DNA of 64,000 bases from Paraphysomonas bandaiensis (lineage: Eukaryota > Chrysophyceae). The notes under the pieces are model-generated. The model saw nothing but the letters and a program-made list of their open reading frames with translations. It did not search any database and was not told the origin of the DNA. Shown one piece after another: positions 13,060-25,900 of this stretch. Location: positions 1 to 64,000 of the forward strand of contig CBFFRP010000178.1 of the NCBI GenBank assembly GCA_965644295.1, written 5' to 3'. The position numbers were made by a program, and so were the translations under genes. Position 1 is the stretch's first letter, and the number at the start of each line of letters is the position of its first letter.

Positions 13060-13310
13060 TTAAGCAAATGTAAGTATGTTCATAAACTCAAGCATGTGAT
13101 ACAAGGCAATATACAGAAATATAATGCTCAACTTGTTGCACTAGTCGACGGAGGAGGAACCATCTACATATACATTTGCACCGATTGTCAAAGGGATAAC
13201 TATCAGACTTGTGATTGCAATTGCTTTTATGTTTTACATGCATGTATACTAGCTTGATGTCAGCTTGATGAAGATGTGCATGTATGTATCCACCTCTAGA
13301 TGAGCTCAGC
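13060..13310 (+). mobile_element. Ty1/copia reverse transcriptase fragment
   Basis: On the plus strand, with stops, the sequence reads NIQKYNAQLVAL, then TFAPIVKGITIRLVIAIAF, then LDV and a MCMYVSTSR stretch. This follows the copia RT opening (KARLVAKG, ETFAPVVK, TIRxLLALA, LDVKTAFL, EEVYM). It is a short isolated remnant in the orientation opposite to the copia relic at 450-3000. Confidence 0.65.
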
Positions 13311-13319
13311 GTTGGATGG

Positions 13320-14039
13320 TGCTTTAAACTCATCATGTATGTGTATATATACAGTATCTAAACTGCTGTAACATATAAAAATTGTAGATATTTATGTGGG
13401 AAAAGTGAAAAGAGTGAATATATTGTTAGAAATAGGGGATTTTTGTGGAAAAAGAGGAATATATATAGGCTGCTGTCTGATTATAGAATAGTGCTTAATA
13501 TAAACTCTTATATCAAAGTATTGACACTATCTTTGCAAGATCAGAAGAGAAAAGGTGTTCATGACATTATCTTTTCTGATGTGAGAGTATGTCACTTATG
13601 CTGGAAGTTAGTTGTGGTGTACATCCAACCAGTTCTATAGACAGGAGAAGCATGATAGGGCAAAATATCCCCAGTTTTCATCATAAATCCCAATATTTAA
13701 GTTTTAAAGCTTTTTTCTTATCTCAGAAGTCTATTTTTCTGGGGTTTCTAAAAGAAAAAAAAATGTCACCAAAATCTCTTTTGTGACCGTTGAAAAAACA
13801 TACATACATACAGAGCAGTACAGCATGGATGTATGTGTTGGATGTCCATATGTATGAACTGACGTAATATCTAACTCCATTTCTTGTTCATATATTGCAT
13901 ATATAAGTCAATTATTGCCACAATAAGTCATTGGTATCACAGAGATAAACTATCATCATATAGAAGTATAGTGCAAGCTTGTTGATCTTATTTATTACTG
14001 AAAATACATCACTATATACCTGATCTCTCTCTCATCAAA
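13320..14039. other. AT-rich intergenic region upstream of PX gene
   Basis: Short open frames here are A/T-rich with no recognisable motif. The last 100 bases before the ATG at 14040 are presumably the promoter and 5' leader of the PX gene, but I see no defined element. Confidence 0.4.
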
Positions 14040-15883
14040 ATGAGCTCAACTCAAGTGCCTATTTCGGCCAAGGTAAATCAAATACTTCAATGATTGACAT
14101 ATAAAATTAATATTTTGACTTTTAGGAGAAGAAAATAAGAGCAATTGCTGAATATAAAGCAAAAAAGGTTAAAAAAGAAGAAGAAAAACGTCAAGAATTA
14201 ATGAAACAATTTCCAAAATTATTTTCACCAGAAAAAATCAAGAAATATCATCAAAGAAATCAACAACGTATTGCACCATCAATTAAAAAACAACTTAGTA
14301 ATATTACTATAATTTCATCTGATACTGAAAATAATGAAAATATATCAGAAAATAAGAAGAATATTCAGATTTCTAGAAAACAATCAAGTACAACAAAAAC
14401 TTCAATAAGAACACATAAAGAATCAAGTATGATGAAAGTATCAAATTCAAATACTCAATCAGTGAAATCTCCAGAAAGTTCTATTGGTAATGAAAGTATC
14501 AGTGATGATAAAGAAGAAGAATTTCACTGTATCTTTTCATTTGAGAATGACTTACTTCATACAAAATCATCCATATCTTTATGTACTGAAGAAACTTCTG
14601 AGAATATGTGTAGTACATCATCTAGTAACAGTGTATATGAAAAAAGACGTGTGTCTTCTATATGTCCCTGTGGACGTGTGTCATGTGGTGAGAAAGTTCG
14701 GAAGTCAATGACCCCTCCAAGATATAAGGATGATACAACGGATCTATATGAGTATACGGATGATATACTAGAATATGAAGAGGAATGTGATATATGTAAA
14801 TCATTAGCACCTCATGCAGCTCAACGGAATCAATTAATGTCTGCACTACGTAATTTTATACATATGAAAAAGAATCAAGTGATACAAACTATACATGAAC
14901 CATCATATGAAACAACAGATATGAAGGATAGACATGAACCATCAGTGGATTCCAGTGTACAAGAAGATTCATATGATATATCTATATGTCAATCTACATA
15001 TGAAAAGAACATCAAGATTATCAGTCCAAATGTAACCCTTAAAGATACTCAAAGTGAGATGAATTCTAGTCATGGAATTTCATGTATGAGTATATCCAGT
15101 CCATTACCTACCTATAAAGAAGGAAGATATGATACTTCTATCAGTCCAAGTGTAACCCTTAAAGATACTCGAAGTGATACAATATTGAATAATCGAGTTT
15201 CTAGTAGGAGTATATCCAGTACATTATCTACCTATAAAGGGGGGTTTTATGATGTATTGGAAACAGGATTATATGATAAAAGAGTTTATATGGAGATTAC
15301 AGGACGAAAAATTAGGGATACATACGTTGAGTATGTAATTCATGTAAAGGTATTTCTATATATGATATATACGTATATATATGACTATAGCACATGTATA
15401 TTCAGTCCCTGACAGATTTTTATTTGTATTGTTCTTACAAGCCTCTGTTGTTTATAGGTTTTGAAACCAGACTATGATGAGGACATCTGCCAGAATGAGT
15501 CGCCATACATCATGCATATGGTGCTCTTCAGACGATATAGCGAATTTCTAGCACTATTTCAGGCGTTATCATTGCATCGAACACTTCAAAGCTTAGTGAT
15601 GAACTTCCCTCCAAAGCAAATACTTCCTTTCGGGTAATTACTCATTATGTTTGCATTGATATACTGTTTTACTACTATATTTTCTGTTGCCCTACATTGT
15701 TTGTTTATAACTATTGATGTAAACAGAAATCGATGGGCCGGCACAGAATTCCTGGATACTCGAGAAGCACTTCTGAAATCATGGCTACAAAAGGTATTTA
15801 ATTTGAAGTTGTGGGAAACTTCTGACTCCGCTAAGCACGTACTTGTACGTGAGTTTTCCAAGTTTTTATCGAATGAGCCATAG
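14040..15883 (+). CDS. PX-domain protein with low-complexity N-terminus
   Basis: Four exons (14040-14072, 14126-15349, 15458-15633, 15727-15883) give 529 residues. The C-terminal third is a phosphoinositide-binding PX domain: VYMEITGRKI start, FRRYSEFLALFQAL (the conserved RRYSEF), a proline-rich NFPPK loop, the FGNR turn and a closing LLKSWLQKVF helix. The first 350 residues are basic then Ser/Thr-rich and probably disordered, and include two copies of a roughly 45-residue unit (VTLKDTxS...SISSxLxTYK at 15030-15260). By family it should bind PI3P or related lipids on endosomal membranes, as sorting nexins do; no BAR or other partner domain is seen. Coding composition shifts from very A/T-rich at the start to balanced in the last two exons. 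Confidence 0.88.
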
Positions 15884-16347
15884 ATAGTGTTGGTTACATA
15901 TGCCGAAACGTTGGAGCTCTTAAGATCCGAAATGGCTTTACAATTTATACTCGTAGCATATTAAAATATTTTAATTAATATTTAGTTTCTTTTACTTATA
16001 TTATATATATAGTAATTAGTAGGAGTGAAAACTAGCACCTATGATAAGAACTACAGCATACGCATATATGTTATCATTGAGAATATACCATTTCAAATTA
16101 CCATTCTAATTAAAACTACTTACATAACTAGCGGTATGATAAAATAACGTAGATTTGTGTTGTTTCGGTTCCATTTAATACAAACTTTAGGTCGGTAGTA
16201 TCAAAATCTGCTCTCTACGTAACAGTAATATACCGCAATAATTAGTTATAATTGCGCAAGCTATAACTAACAATTTAATTAATTGTTACGCATCCCTGCT
16301 CAATGTAGATGTATACCAAGCGTCAAATCTTGAAGTAACACTACTGC
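15884..16347. other. Intergenic region between convergent genes
   Basis: A/T-rich spacer between the PX stop and the stop of the winged-helix/SAM gene. GCATCCCTGC near 16290 again resembles the complement of a hAT terminus (CAGGGATGC), without a visible partner. Confidence 0.35.
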
Positions 16348-18891
16348 CTACGTTTTAAGGTCATTAATTCGCGCTGTGAGGCGTGTATAATGGCCTCTCT
16401 TGAAACCTAGAGTGGATAGGTATTCAAACGACAGGTCTCCCATATCGTGAGCTGAAATTAAATCTTGGACACACAAAAATCCCTCATCTACAATGCTCAT
16501 GATGAATCCATTTACGAGATCTTCTGGATAGCCTTGGAATACATCAGGTAACCATGTAGCCAATGCCACATGTCTGATGTCATCAGCGTGCATTTTTGGC
16601 GATGTTGCTTCGGTAACATTCGCGTGCTCTGGAATAGCAGCTAGAACTGGTAGTTCAGGAATAACACTAACATCATTCCTGTCTGGCCCATATGATGCTG
16701 GGGATAAAATGATACCTTGAACACTATGTACACTATGGATAGAGCTGGAAGAAGGCTCTCTAGAAGGTGGCATAATATCTCCAAAGAATAAGCCCTCATT
16801 ATCACCTGGTGATAACGTTGGGTTCATCATATGATTTAGTCCAGAGGATGGATGCAACTGTTGAATTGGTTGCATTGTTAACTGATCGTCCTTCTCATAC
16901 TTCATATCAATACCCGCCAACTCGGGGGATGAAGATGCATAGCTCGAATCCATAGAAAATGTGGACCAAGAAGCAGCATCAGGATACGGTTCAACGCGCC
17001 CGACATTCCCTGGGAGATATATTTCATAAACACGACATATTTACTCTGTTTACTGACCCGACAAAATATTATGAGACTGCATCCCACGATGCATTCCTTT
17101 CTTTATTTCTTGTTGTAGTCCATGCTGCACAATAGATGATTCCTCGCATCGTGCAGTGTGTTGCATTCCGTGTTGTGCAGAGTTCATTGGGGCATTTCCC
17201 AATAAGACTGACCGAAATGAAGATTCACTCAAGCTTTGACCTTTAGAGTCTGTAACAATCAGGAATGATTCAAATACTCACATATCATACACTGCAGTAT
17301 AAAATAAAACCGTACAACATACCATACAATTCAATAAACGAAACAGTCATGCTCTAATATATACTAAAATTAAAAACTGTCAGCTCACCAGTTATATGCA
17401 AATCTCTATTTTCGGGGGAAACATTGAGTCTTTCCATGGAGTGTGGCCTACGGCCTGTTATAGTAGTCCATCCCTCTTCATATTCAGCAGAGACAGAATT
17501 CTGGCCACGACGATTTAATAACACTCGAATCGTATTGCCTTGACCAATTAATTTAAATCGCCCACTAGTATCAGACAGTATTACTTCTTGTAGCGTGAGA
17601 CTCCTTGGTAGCAGGGATGGTCGTGGCACATGGATGCCAACCTGCAGACAATACGGATGTACGTCGCATTAATTAAGCAGATTAATGCATGCAGCCACAA
17701 AATGACGACTACTCCGTACCAGAATACAGTGGAGTGTATTTCGTTTGTAAAAGTATATGTCAATACTATATTCACAGAGTATATATACAACAATACCTCT
17801 GTTAAGGACATCGATTTTAAATGCTCTTTGAACATGTATTTAGCTATATCAGTACGCCACTTTTCACATAAAGTGAACTTCCTTTCCTCTGTAAGAGCTA
17901 ATCCTACGGTGGTCTCACCATTAGGCAATGAGTGGAAATCAAAACGGTTCTCAGTATCAGATTTCAAAACTTCCAAGAGCTTTGTCTTACTACCCAGACC
18001 TCTAGGACGAGTGACATTAGCACCTATAAGCCCCAAAGAAACTCTGATAGTACGAATATTAGGGGGGAAAGTGTACAGTAGATAAATAGATATCACTACT
18101 CTTGATATTTAGTAGTAGCATACACTGGCTACGTTATTTACACGACCAGAGTGATGGAATGCACATGCCCAAGACTAGATCAATAAATTTACCTCCTCTT
18201 TTGAGATGACAAATACTTGGCAATATCCTGCCTCCATGCTTCCCTAAACGCCTCCATTTCTTCAGGAGAAAGCACTCTAGAAACCAGAAGACTATCTGGC
18301 GAACCAAATAACTGGAAGCGATAGGCACTATCTGACCTTATTACATCCTTTATTTTAACCTATAAATAACACAGTAAAGCACTATATATAAGAGTGTTAT
18401 ATACAATGATCACACAGTTTAATCGTAACATATAGTCACATGTAGTAACCTGTTTAGGTACATGAGGTGGTCGTTGTACATCCACAGCAAGTCGAGCCAA
18501 TTCAATTGGCCCATTTGAGGATCTTTCCAGATACTCTAACATAGAAACTTTCCATGCTTCTACCCCTTATAAAAACATATCATATGATATGATATATATA
18601 ACATCCTTGTATACCTTCTTTCATAAGTAACTCATCATTCGATATATATAAAGTATTTCTTCCAACTAAAATATCCGGATTTTCAGGATTCTCAAGTATA
18701 TGAAATCTTAATTTTATATCACTTTGTAATAAATTTTTGATCTCATTTAATGATAATGATGATGAAAAACATGAAATTAGTTCATTTAATTTTATATAAT
18801 CTTGAGATGATAATAAAATATAAATAGCTGCTCTATTTAATGCATTTTCCATATGAAATTGAATGTGTTCTATAGTATGATTATCTTCCAT
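16348..18891 (-). CDS. Tandem winged-helix-like modules plus SAM domain
   Basis: Seven phase-consistent exons (18615-18891, 18450-18565, 18193-18359, 17797-18043, 17389-17641, 17058-17249, 16348-17009) give 637 residues. The N-terminal half has about three and a half repeats of one module: L..VI.SD...RF, then W(R)xDI.KYL, then a helix ending in V.RP..LP. Examples are VIRSDSAYRFQLFG, VLKSDTENRFDFHS and VILSDTSGRFKLIG, and AWRQDIAKYL versus KWRTDIAKYM. The spacing suggests small winged helices of the OST-HTH/LOTUS or Egal type, which bind RNA or proteins; this is inference. A His/Gln/Met-rich linker follows. The last 65 residues look like a SAM domain (WLPDVFQGYPEDLVNGF ... LISAHDMGDL ... LGFKRGHYTRL). 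Likely a post-transcriptional regulator or scaffold. Head-to-head with the methyltransferase gene at 19429. Confidence 0.75.
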
Positions 18892-19149
18892 GTGAAGAAC
18901 ATATTGTAGATATAAATAGTATTGAATTATGTATGTAATTGTTGTCTAGTAGGGAGGTGAGGGATATATATGGATAGTGTATGTATATATGGATTATATA
19001 TAAGAGTGTTAAGTAGGGGGTGAGTCTATACATATGGGTACCATATGGTTTTAATAAGTGTGTTAAGTAGAATATATTTATCCAATAAATGAATTGAAAG
19101 AATGATTTAGAGGGTTTGATTGGTTAGAAGATGTAGTAGGTTCTTTATG

Positions 19150-19310
19150 GAATTATCTGTAGGATATGAAGAGTAAACGGGTAGTTGGAAAATTGAACGG
19201 GTAGATATTATATTGGCGGAATGAGTAACCCGTTTCAATATTGAACGGGTGGTGTGATAAACTGCACTACCCGTGTGAATATTGGACGGGTAGTATGATC
19301 GCCGTATATA
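19150..19310. promoter_or_regulatory. Six ACGGGT motif copies in divergent promoter
   Basis: Between the start codons at 18891 (-) and 19429 (+), the core ACGGGT (or its complement ACCCGT) occurs six times in about 130 bp, in both orientations, often as TTGAACGGGTAG. A similar TTGAACGGGT sits at about 55108 between the divergent Hsp101 and Sec8 genes. The arrangement fits a transcription-factor binding site array; the factor is unknown. Confidence 0.55.
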
Positions 19311-19428
19311 TGCATATTTACTGGCCTTTATAGCATATGTATGGACATAACTGTCAATAGCATATATAAGAACCATTAAGATCATTTACACTCATCATTT
19401 ACCTCAACTTGCAAGAAAGTTGCATAAA

Positions 19429-20201
19429 ATGCCTCAATTTCTTATTATATACAACATATCTAAGAAGAATAACATTAGAGACCTCTGTTACACTGCAGCA
19501 GCAAATGGGTTCGAAGTATTATACGTCTCTGCATCAGATATACATGGTGAGATACATACATACATACATACATACAAACATACCTCTAATGCTATACTTA
19601 CTAATATATATAGATTTAAGATTGCAGCAGCTGATATCAAATGGACTTCAAATTCAACAATTTCGGAAAATAAACGAATGCAAAGATTTTCTTGATAGCA
19701 TTGAAGTTCCTATAGTTGGCATAGAAATAATGGCGGTATGTGTATATATATTCACAAGGAGTTATATATTTAGTCACATATGTATTTCATACTATCTATT
19801 ATTTATTTTTTCCTACTATCACGTTTCTGAGAACAGGAAGCTAAATCTATTCTCGATGATCCTTTTACCTGCAACGTTGCCTTTATGCCTGGGAATGAGG
19901 TAATATTTATAGTGCATCATTGGATGTTTTTCTGTATCATCATCAATTCTTAACATGCATGGAATGATTATCTTTAGTTTCTCAGCCTTAGATTTCTGAT
20001 AATGTATATCTGCAGGGGGTGGGTATGAGCGATAAGCAAAAGAGTGTATGCAACGAGTTTGTATATATTCCTCAGTACGGCACTGGAACAGCTTCATTGA
20101 ATGTGAATGTTGCAACTGGGTTAGTTTTACATAGGTATTCGCAATGGTTGCTAAGCAATCAAGCTAATTCACCGATTGAAGCCAGTACAAACGATAGATA
20201 G
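19429..20201 (+). CDS. SpoU/TrmH-type RNA 2'-O-methyltransferase
   Basis: Four exons (19429-19546, 19614-19735, 19837-19899, 20016-20201) give 162 residues, about the size of a bare SpoU domain. Family motifs are in order: an N-terminal NISKKNNIRDLCYTAAANGF (motif 1-like, with Asn and Arg), FMPGNEGVGMS (motif 2), and VYIPQYGTGTASLNVNVATG (motif 3, with the SLNV turn of the trefoil knot). SpoU enzymes use S-adenosylmethionine to methylate a ribose 2'-OH in tRNA or rRNA; the target cannot be told from sequence. No RNA-binding extension is present. It shares a divergent promoter region with the winged-helix/SAM gene. Confidence 0.88.
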
Positions 20202-21283
20202 TCTTATTTTGCGTGAATAAATATATGGATAATACATAATATTTGTTTTTGTTTATATTCATCAGATTAAAGGATAATTCTTCCCATAACTAGGAGCTAT
20301 ATTTGCTTCAAGCTACTTCAATGGTTGTTGCCCCATTCCGAGGGCGTGGCCATAGTGTAGGCTGGCTGGTGCACCACCTAAAACACCGAGATATAGCACT
20401 GATTCTACTACCCACCCACCCGTGTACCAACGTAGCTGACCACATAGATCACGCGCAGATTCTGATGCCCCCCTACCTGTGTTAGCCTTTGCTGAGATTA
20501 CGCGGGATTTCTCATAACTCTGCATGACTTTTATATATGTAATTCGCGCAGATTCTAGTAGGACCATGTGTACCTTCCCACTATTACCTAACAAAGATTA
20601 CGTGGTGCTTCTCGTAACCATGCATGACTCAGTATAGGTTTAGTTTGACATTGGCCGCCGCCCCACTCCCCTAGAATGCGCGGGGTTTCTCGTAATCTCA
20701 TATAGGCTATGCAAGTATAGTGTATATCTAGCTAGAGTTTTCTTGGTGCCGACTCACAAAGAATGCGCTGAGATTTTTATTAATAGTCTATACTTTACTT
20801 AGCTTAGTCAACACTAGCACTTCACTAGGGTACGCTCTCAGAATGGGGCAGCTGTGTATATTGTATATCGTCGTCCATGCCATCACCAGCTGTATATGAG
20901 AAGTATCAATGTCGAATTAAGAAGGAGCACTACCTGTATACTAACACAGTGAACTAAAATGTTTAAGAGTAGTGCTATACGGATGCAACTGTGGTTTCTC
21001 TCCTCGTTTTCCTCGCGCAGCGATTATATTTTGTACAACATACAACACAATGAGTGATAGCAATGGTATGCGATACAAGTGAATGCTGGTGAAAGTCAGT
21101 TTTATTATTTCTTCATATCAACCAGATTAAAATCTACACCTCCGTCAACTATATCAAAAGTAAATTGTGCAGCCTATAAAATCATGATGCAGTTGTGACG
21201 TGGTAACATAACATGCGCGCTCAACTTCAGCGCTGAAACAACCAACTCAAAACTGCAGCACATCGCGGGCCATACGCTTACTC
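20202..21283. other. Intergenic region with degenerate direct repeats
   Basis: No gene is supported. Between about 20490 and 20790 a loose unit of the form GATTACGCGGGATTTCTCGTAA followed by TGCATGACT recurs three or four times at roughly 80-100 bp spacing (near 20495, 20595, 20670 and 20760), with progressive divergence. This stretch is more GC-rich than the rest of the intergenic DNA. Confidence 0.45.
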
Positions 21284-22192
21284 TTAGATTTTGCCATCAT
21301 AATGCTTCACCACTGGTGGAAAGAACTTGGGTTGCTGTGTGGTTAAATATCCAGTTAAAAAATATACGAATAGGAATATATCACAACGACAAATCATACA
21401 CTCCTCACATATATACTTTCAGAACATAGACATACCGCCAAATAAAACATCGCCAAGAAAATTCCGAATCCACATGTTACTATGCCTGACAAGAGATCCA
21501 GGCCTTTCGGGTGGTCTAGATCTAGGCCGAACGCCATCAACCCGACACTGCAACAGATGAGATTGATTATATACTCCGATAACATAGATCTCAACATAGA
21601 TATTGACAACGCACGTACTTCTATAAGCTACATAGCCGCACCATGCTCAACAGTATTAGTAATAGTATGGGTATTATGTCAGTAACTTATGGTACATCAA
21701 TTATAAGTATATAAATAAATAAATGAGTGTATGGTAATCCCACTTACAAGAACATGAAGCAGCCTTTGCTTGCAGGATTATAAAGAAACCCAAAATTTCT
21801 TTTAAAATATCCATCAAATAATTCAATTGGACGAAGTTGTACTGTTTCAAATGTAAATAGTATAGCTGACATTAATATCATATATAATGCCAAGAAAACT
21901 TGTCCAGTATCCTTTTCACTCTCTGCATGTGATATACACAATGCAGCAACAGCTGAATGCATTATACATATACCCAATATAAATATAAGAATAATTGAAT
22001 ATATAAATAATTGAAATGAATTTCTTTTTGGTAATGAATCTTTTATAAGTGGAGACTCATTCTGTGCACTGTATATAGATAGATAGACAGAGACACAGAG
22101 ACAGAGAGACAGAGAGAGACAGAGAGAGACAGAGAGAGAATTAGAAGATATCATTAAATTAATAGATATTCTTACCTTGTTGTATCATCCAT
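21284..22192 (-). CDS. COPI-associated (TVP15-like) membrane protein
   Basis: Four exons (22176-22192, 21748-22068, 21436-21547, 21284-21334) give 166 residues. Four hydrophobic segments are visible: LFIYSIILIFILGICIM, VFLALYMILMSAILFTF, the RNFGFLYNPASKGCFMFFVG segment running into LMAFGL, and GIVTCGFGIFLAMFYLA. The RNFGFL...GxxxFFVGLMAFGL pattern is that of the COPI_assoc/TVP15 family of Golgi membrane proteins, which have a poorly defined role in vesicle traffic. The first exon is only 17 nt. Intron 1 holds a (TCTCTG)n tract on the coding strand that serves as its polypyrimidine tract. Confidence 0.8.
22082..22140. repeat. (CAGAGA)n microsatellite in intron 1
   Basis: A purine-rich simple repeat (AGACAGAGAG-type) within intron 1 of the COPI-associated gene. 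On the coding strand it is pyrimidine-rich and lies directly upstream of the 3' splice site. Confidence 0.9.
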
Positions 22193-22908
22193 AGTTTATT
22201 TATAATAGAAGAATTTCAAGTTATATAAGTATGATAGTTATAAGTATGGATGAAACACTGTCTTAAGAGATGTGTGTGTATGTATGTATGTATGTATGTA
22301 TGTTTGTATGAGGAGAGTTAACTGTCAACCTAAAGGTCTCAGAAACCATTGATTTCTGGACTGTATTTCTGGAATTTATATGGTATTATTTATTGACAGT
22401 GACTTAAAATCCCATATTTCTAGATGTATGTGGTGTATATTACAACATCGTACGTACAGCAAATGACTGCTCTGTACAAATACACCAACCCAGAGCAGTA
22501 CATACATGTACATACATACATATGTACGTACATACATACGGTATGGTAGACAGCACAAATCATGTACATAGTTCTGAGTATATTTACATATACAAAAAAC
22601 ACACATTTTCTATCCCCATAAGATTAAAATATCCCGGAAATAATATACTGGGGTATAAAAACACGAGGTTTTTATGTGTCCCCTAAAAGTTGCATTAAAC
22701 TAGCCAAAGGAAGAAGCATCCTCTACAACTGCATAGATTATTGATTACCACTCCATAATTAATTGGAAAAAGAACACAAGATACACCCTCTATATCCTTT
22801 AGTCCCATAGAGAGCAACTTGTGTTTCTTTTAATAATCATATCGTCAATTAGTGCATTGCTGGATTTATAGGGAATTACTTACCTATTTATCCATATATA
22901 TACATACA
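22193..22908. other. Divergent intergenic region with GTAT microsatellite
   Basis: Lies between the starts of the COPI-associated gene (-) and the ABCC gene (+). It contains a (GTAT)n tract at about 22275-22303 and ACAT/ATGT-rich DNA. The open frame that can be extended upstream to 22852 would have to begin with GTG; the first in-frame ATG is 22909. No other gene is seen. Confidence 0.5.
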
Positions 22909-25900
22909 ATGACATTAATAACCCCTACATGTGTATTCCATGATATCCCCTCAATATTATCTCTATCATCTGTACTCACAAATACAGCCCTATTCTTTAT
23001 ACGGTTTATATTTTGTCCTCATACAACACACGTATCGTACGTATCTATCGTTTGGTTGATTAATATCATCATATATATAGTATTTCTTGTAGCTCTATCA
23101 TTCGTTATCTATAGAGAGAAATCCTGTAATATAGTTGCTTTCCTTATACTTCTCATATCATTGAACTGGTTTGTTAATGTATGTTCATTATTCTATAAGA
23201 AAGTATCCGTTTTCGGGAATGCTTTCGAGTTACAGTTATTTGTCTCTCTTCTTGAGATAACCACAATTTCGTGGTTGACTGTGGTAGTATTACATAGCGA
23301 GACGTTGATTGAGATTCCCATTTATTATTGGTTCATTACTCTTGGTTCCACGTTCTGGTCATGTTTGTGCAACAGCTTGTGGGTGAATTCGATCTACGGT
23401 GTCAGGAATGGTTCTTATGGATTAATGGAGCCTCTTGACAGTGCAGAACAAAGCACCGCTTTTGAAAGCAATTATATATCCCCAGCTGAGCGGAAAATAT
23501 CTCAGAGTACTTTCTTTCTGTGGTTTACTGCTGTGTTGGACATAGGAAGTGGTGAGGAAATGGTGTTAGACGATTTAGTTGAGCTCCCAGAAACTATGTG
23601 TGCGACGAATACTAGATATAACTTTGGGAAGCAAAACATCTCATCAACTGAATCAACAAACTCCAGTGTTACTTCGACATGCTGTGGTATTGGAGAGTTT
23701 GTTTTCAGTTCTGTGTTCTATATGGCAACATGCAACTGCAAAAGGAAAGGCAAAGTTGACAGCCAAGATGACAGCGGTGTGCCAGTGCTGGTGATGGCCA
23801 AACCATTGGTACATGCTATACTCTGTGAAGGAGGAAGGGGTTGGTTATTTGCTTATTTGGGTTTGTTAAAGCTATTTGCGTTGCTGACATCTTTTGCTGG
23901 GCCTCTATTATTGGGACAGATGGTGGGCTTGGTTGAGAGATCCCCAACGGCTAAAGATATACCTTTTGGCTTATTGCTGGCCACTGCATTAGGTGCATCG
24001 TTCGTACTTCAAGCTGTTCTAAATGTTCAATTTACAATACGGGGAAACCTGATTCAAAACAAAGTACGGAGCGCACTTTCATTGGGTACGGATCGTTTTT
24101 CTCGTGATGTGTTTATGTTGATAAAGTTTCTGTATGTTTCAATATATAGTATATATATGAAAGATGCGTGAAGTGATATTGTGTTTGCTGTGGTTTTGTT
24201 GTTTGAGACGTTTCGTACACTGAGTTTAACGGTGTATACGATTCTTATATCCAGGCTTGTTTTCACGTGCCTTAAATATCCCTCTATGTCAATACATTGC
24301 GATTGGGTTGACTGATGCAAAAGTGGCCAATATGTTGCAGGTATATATCGGTTAATGTATATTTCTTCCATTCATACGACTGCGATAGACATATATATAT
24401 TTATGTACTTAATATTTATAAGGTGTAAAGGATTTATTGTTTAGGTGGACGTACAACGAGTTGGTGATGTGATAACTTCTTTGCACGACCTCTGGGCGTT
24501 ACCTTGCCAGATAATTATTGCATTCGCCCTGTTGTATATCCAAGTCAACGTGGCGTTTGTGACTGGCATCTTTCTCATTGCTGTTATGATACCTATTAAT
24601 CGATTTATTGCTGTTCGTATCGGCCAAGCGACGGAAAAGTTAATGAGTCATAAAGATGCCCGTGTAAGACTTATTGCGGAGTGTGTTCGAGGGATTAAGA
24701 GTGTGAAAATGTCTGGGTTGGATGAAACAGTGGGAAAGTTGTCTATGTGCCATAGAAATGAAGAGGTCAAGTTTCTCTCCACCCGAAAATATTTAGATTC
24801 GTGGTATGTGTAGCTCCAACATTTTGAGCAATAAAATATATTTCGTTTAATGTTCAGTTTATATCTGTACACTTATATTTAAAGTTGTGGTGGCATACTT
24901 GTTTCATGTAACTCAGTATATTCTAGGTGTGTTTTCCTATGGGCTTCAATGCCTTTACTTGTTCCGTATGCGACCTTCGTGACCACAGTTGCTGTTTTGG
25001 ATAGAAATCTAACGGCGTCAGAAGTGTTCACCACCATTGCGCTTCTAAATATGCTGATTTTTCCTATGAATGCGTTTCCATGGGTTATTAATGGCGTTGT
25101 CGAAGCATCTGTCTCCATTCGAAGACTGGCAACACTATTGGTTGACCGAGCTGATAGTGATTCTCCAAATCTGGACTTTGGAATGGCTTCTTCCTCCAAA
25201 AAGAGAAATATTACGAAAAATGGAAGAGTATTTACCAACTGTGGAAATGATGAAAGTATTTGTTGTAAGGACACCTATTACGAACCACCTAGTCAAGAAC
25301 CTATGACTCGTAATACTGTATCATCTCGTAATGATCTGGTGTGTGCTGTAAATTTAACTGCTTCATGGGATAAAAGTGTTGTGTATGGGTCATCTTCTCA
25401 TGAAGTACTTATGAAATCGCAAGACCATTCTCTTGATGATCAGATTAAACTTGTTGACGATTCTGTAGTAGCAAAGCGATTTGGAGATCCGTTGTTTGCC
25501 GTAGGACCTCTTACACTAAATAACATTACTCGTGGCAGCGTTACTGCTATTTGCGGTGCTGTTGGCAGTGGAAAGTCAACTCTTTTAATGGGGCTGCTCG
25601 GAGAATGCTACACCTGTGAGGATGACAGTCCCTTCATTATTGATTCTGTGTCCCTGTGTACACAAAGTCCATCATTGCATGCTGGCTCAGTAAAAAGTAA
25701 CGTGTGTTTTGAATCAGAGTATGTGTGGGAGCGATATCTTTATATCATGAAGGGTTGTTGCCTGGATATTGACTTCAATGTGACAGAACATAATAATGGG
25801 GAGGATAAACGACTGGACGAAAGAGATGTTGGTCAAGGTGACTTGTGTATGTATTTTTATATATGTTTCGTTTAATAAATGTGCTTTAAAGTACCATACC

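Noticed and set aside
13054-13336. Short open frames on both strands as a host gene
   Set aside because: A third frame with stops matches copia RT motifs, so the region is a retrotransposon fragment.
22852-22908. Upstream extension of the ABCC transporter
   Set aside because: The frame would begin with GTG; the first ATG in frame is at 22909.
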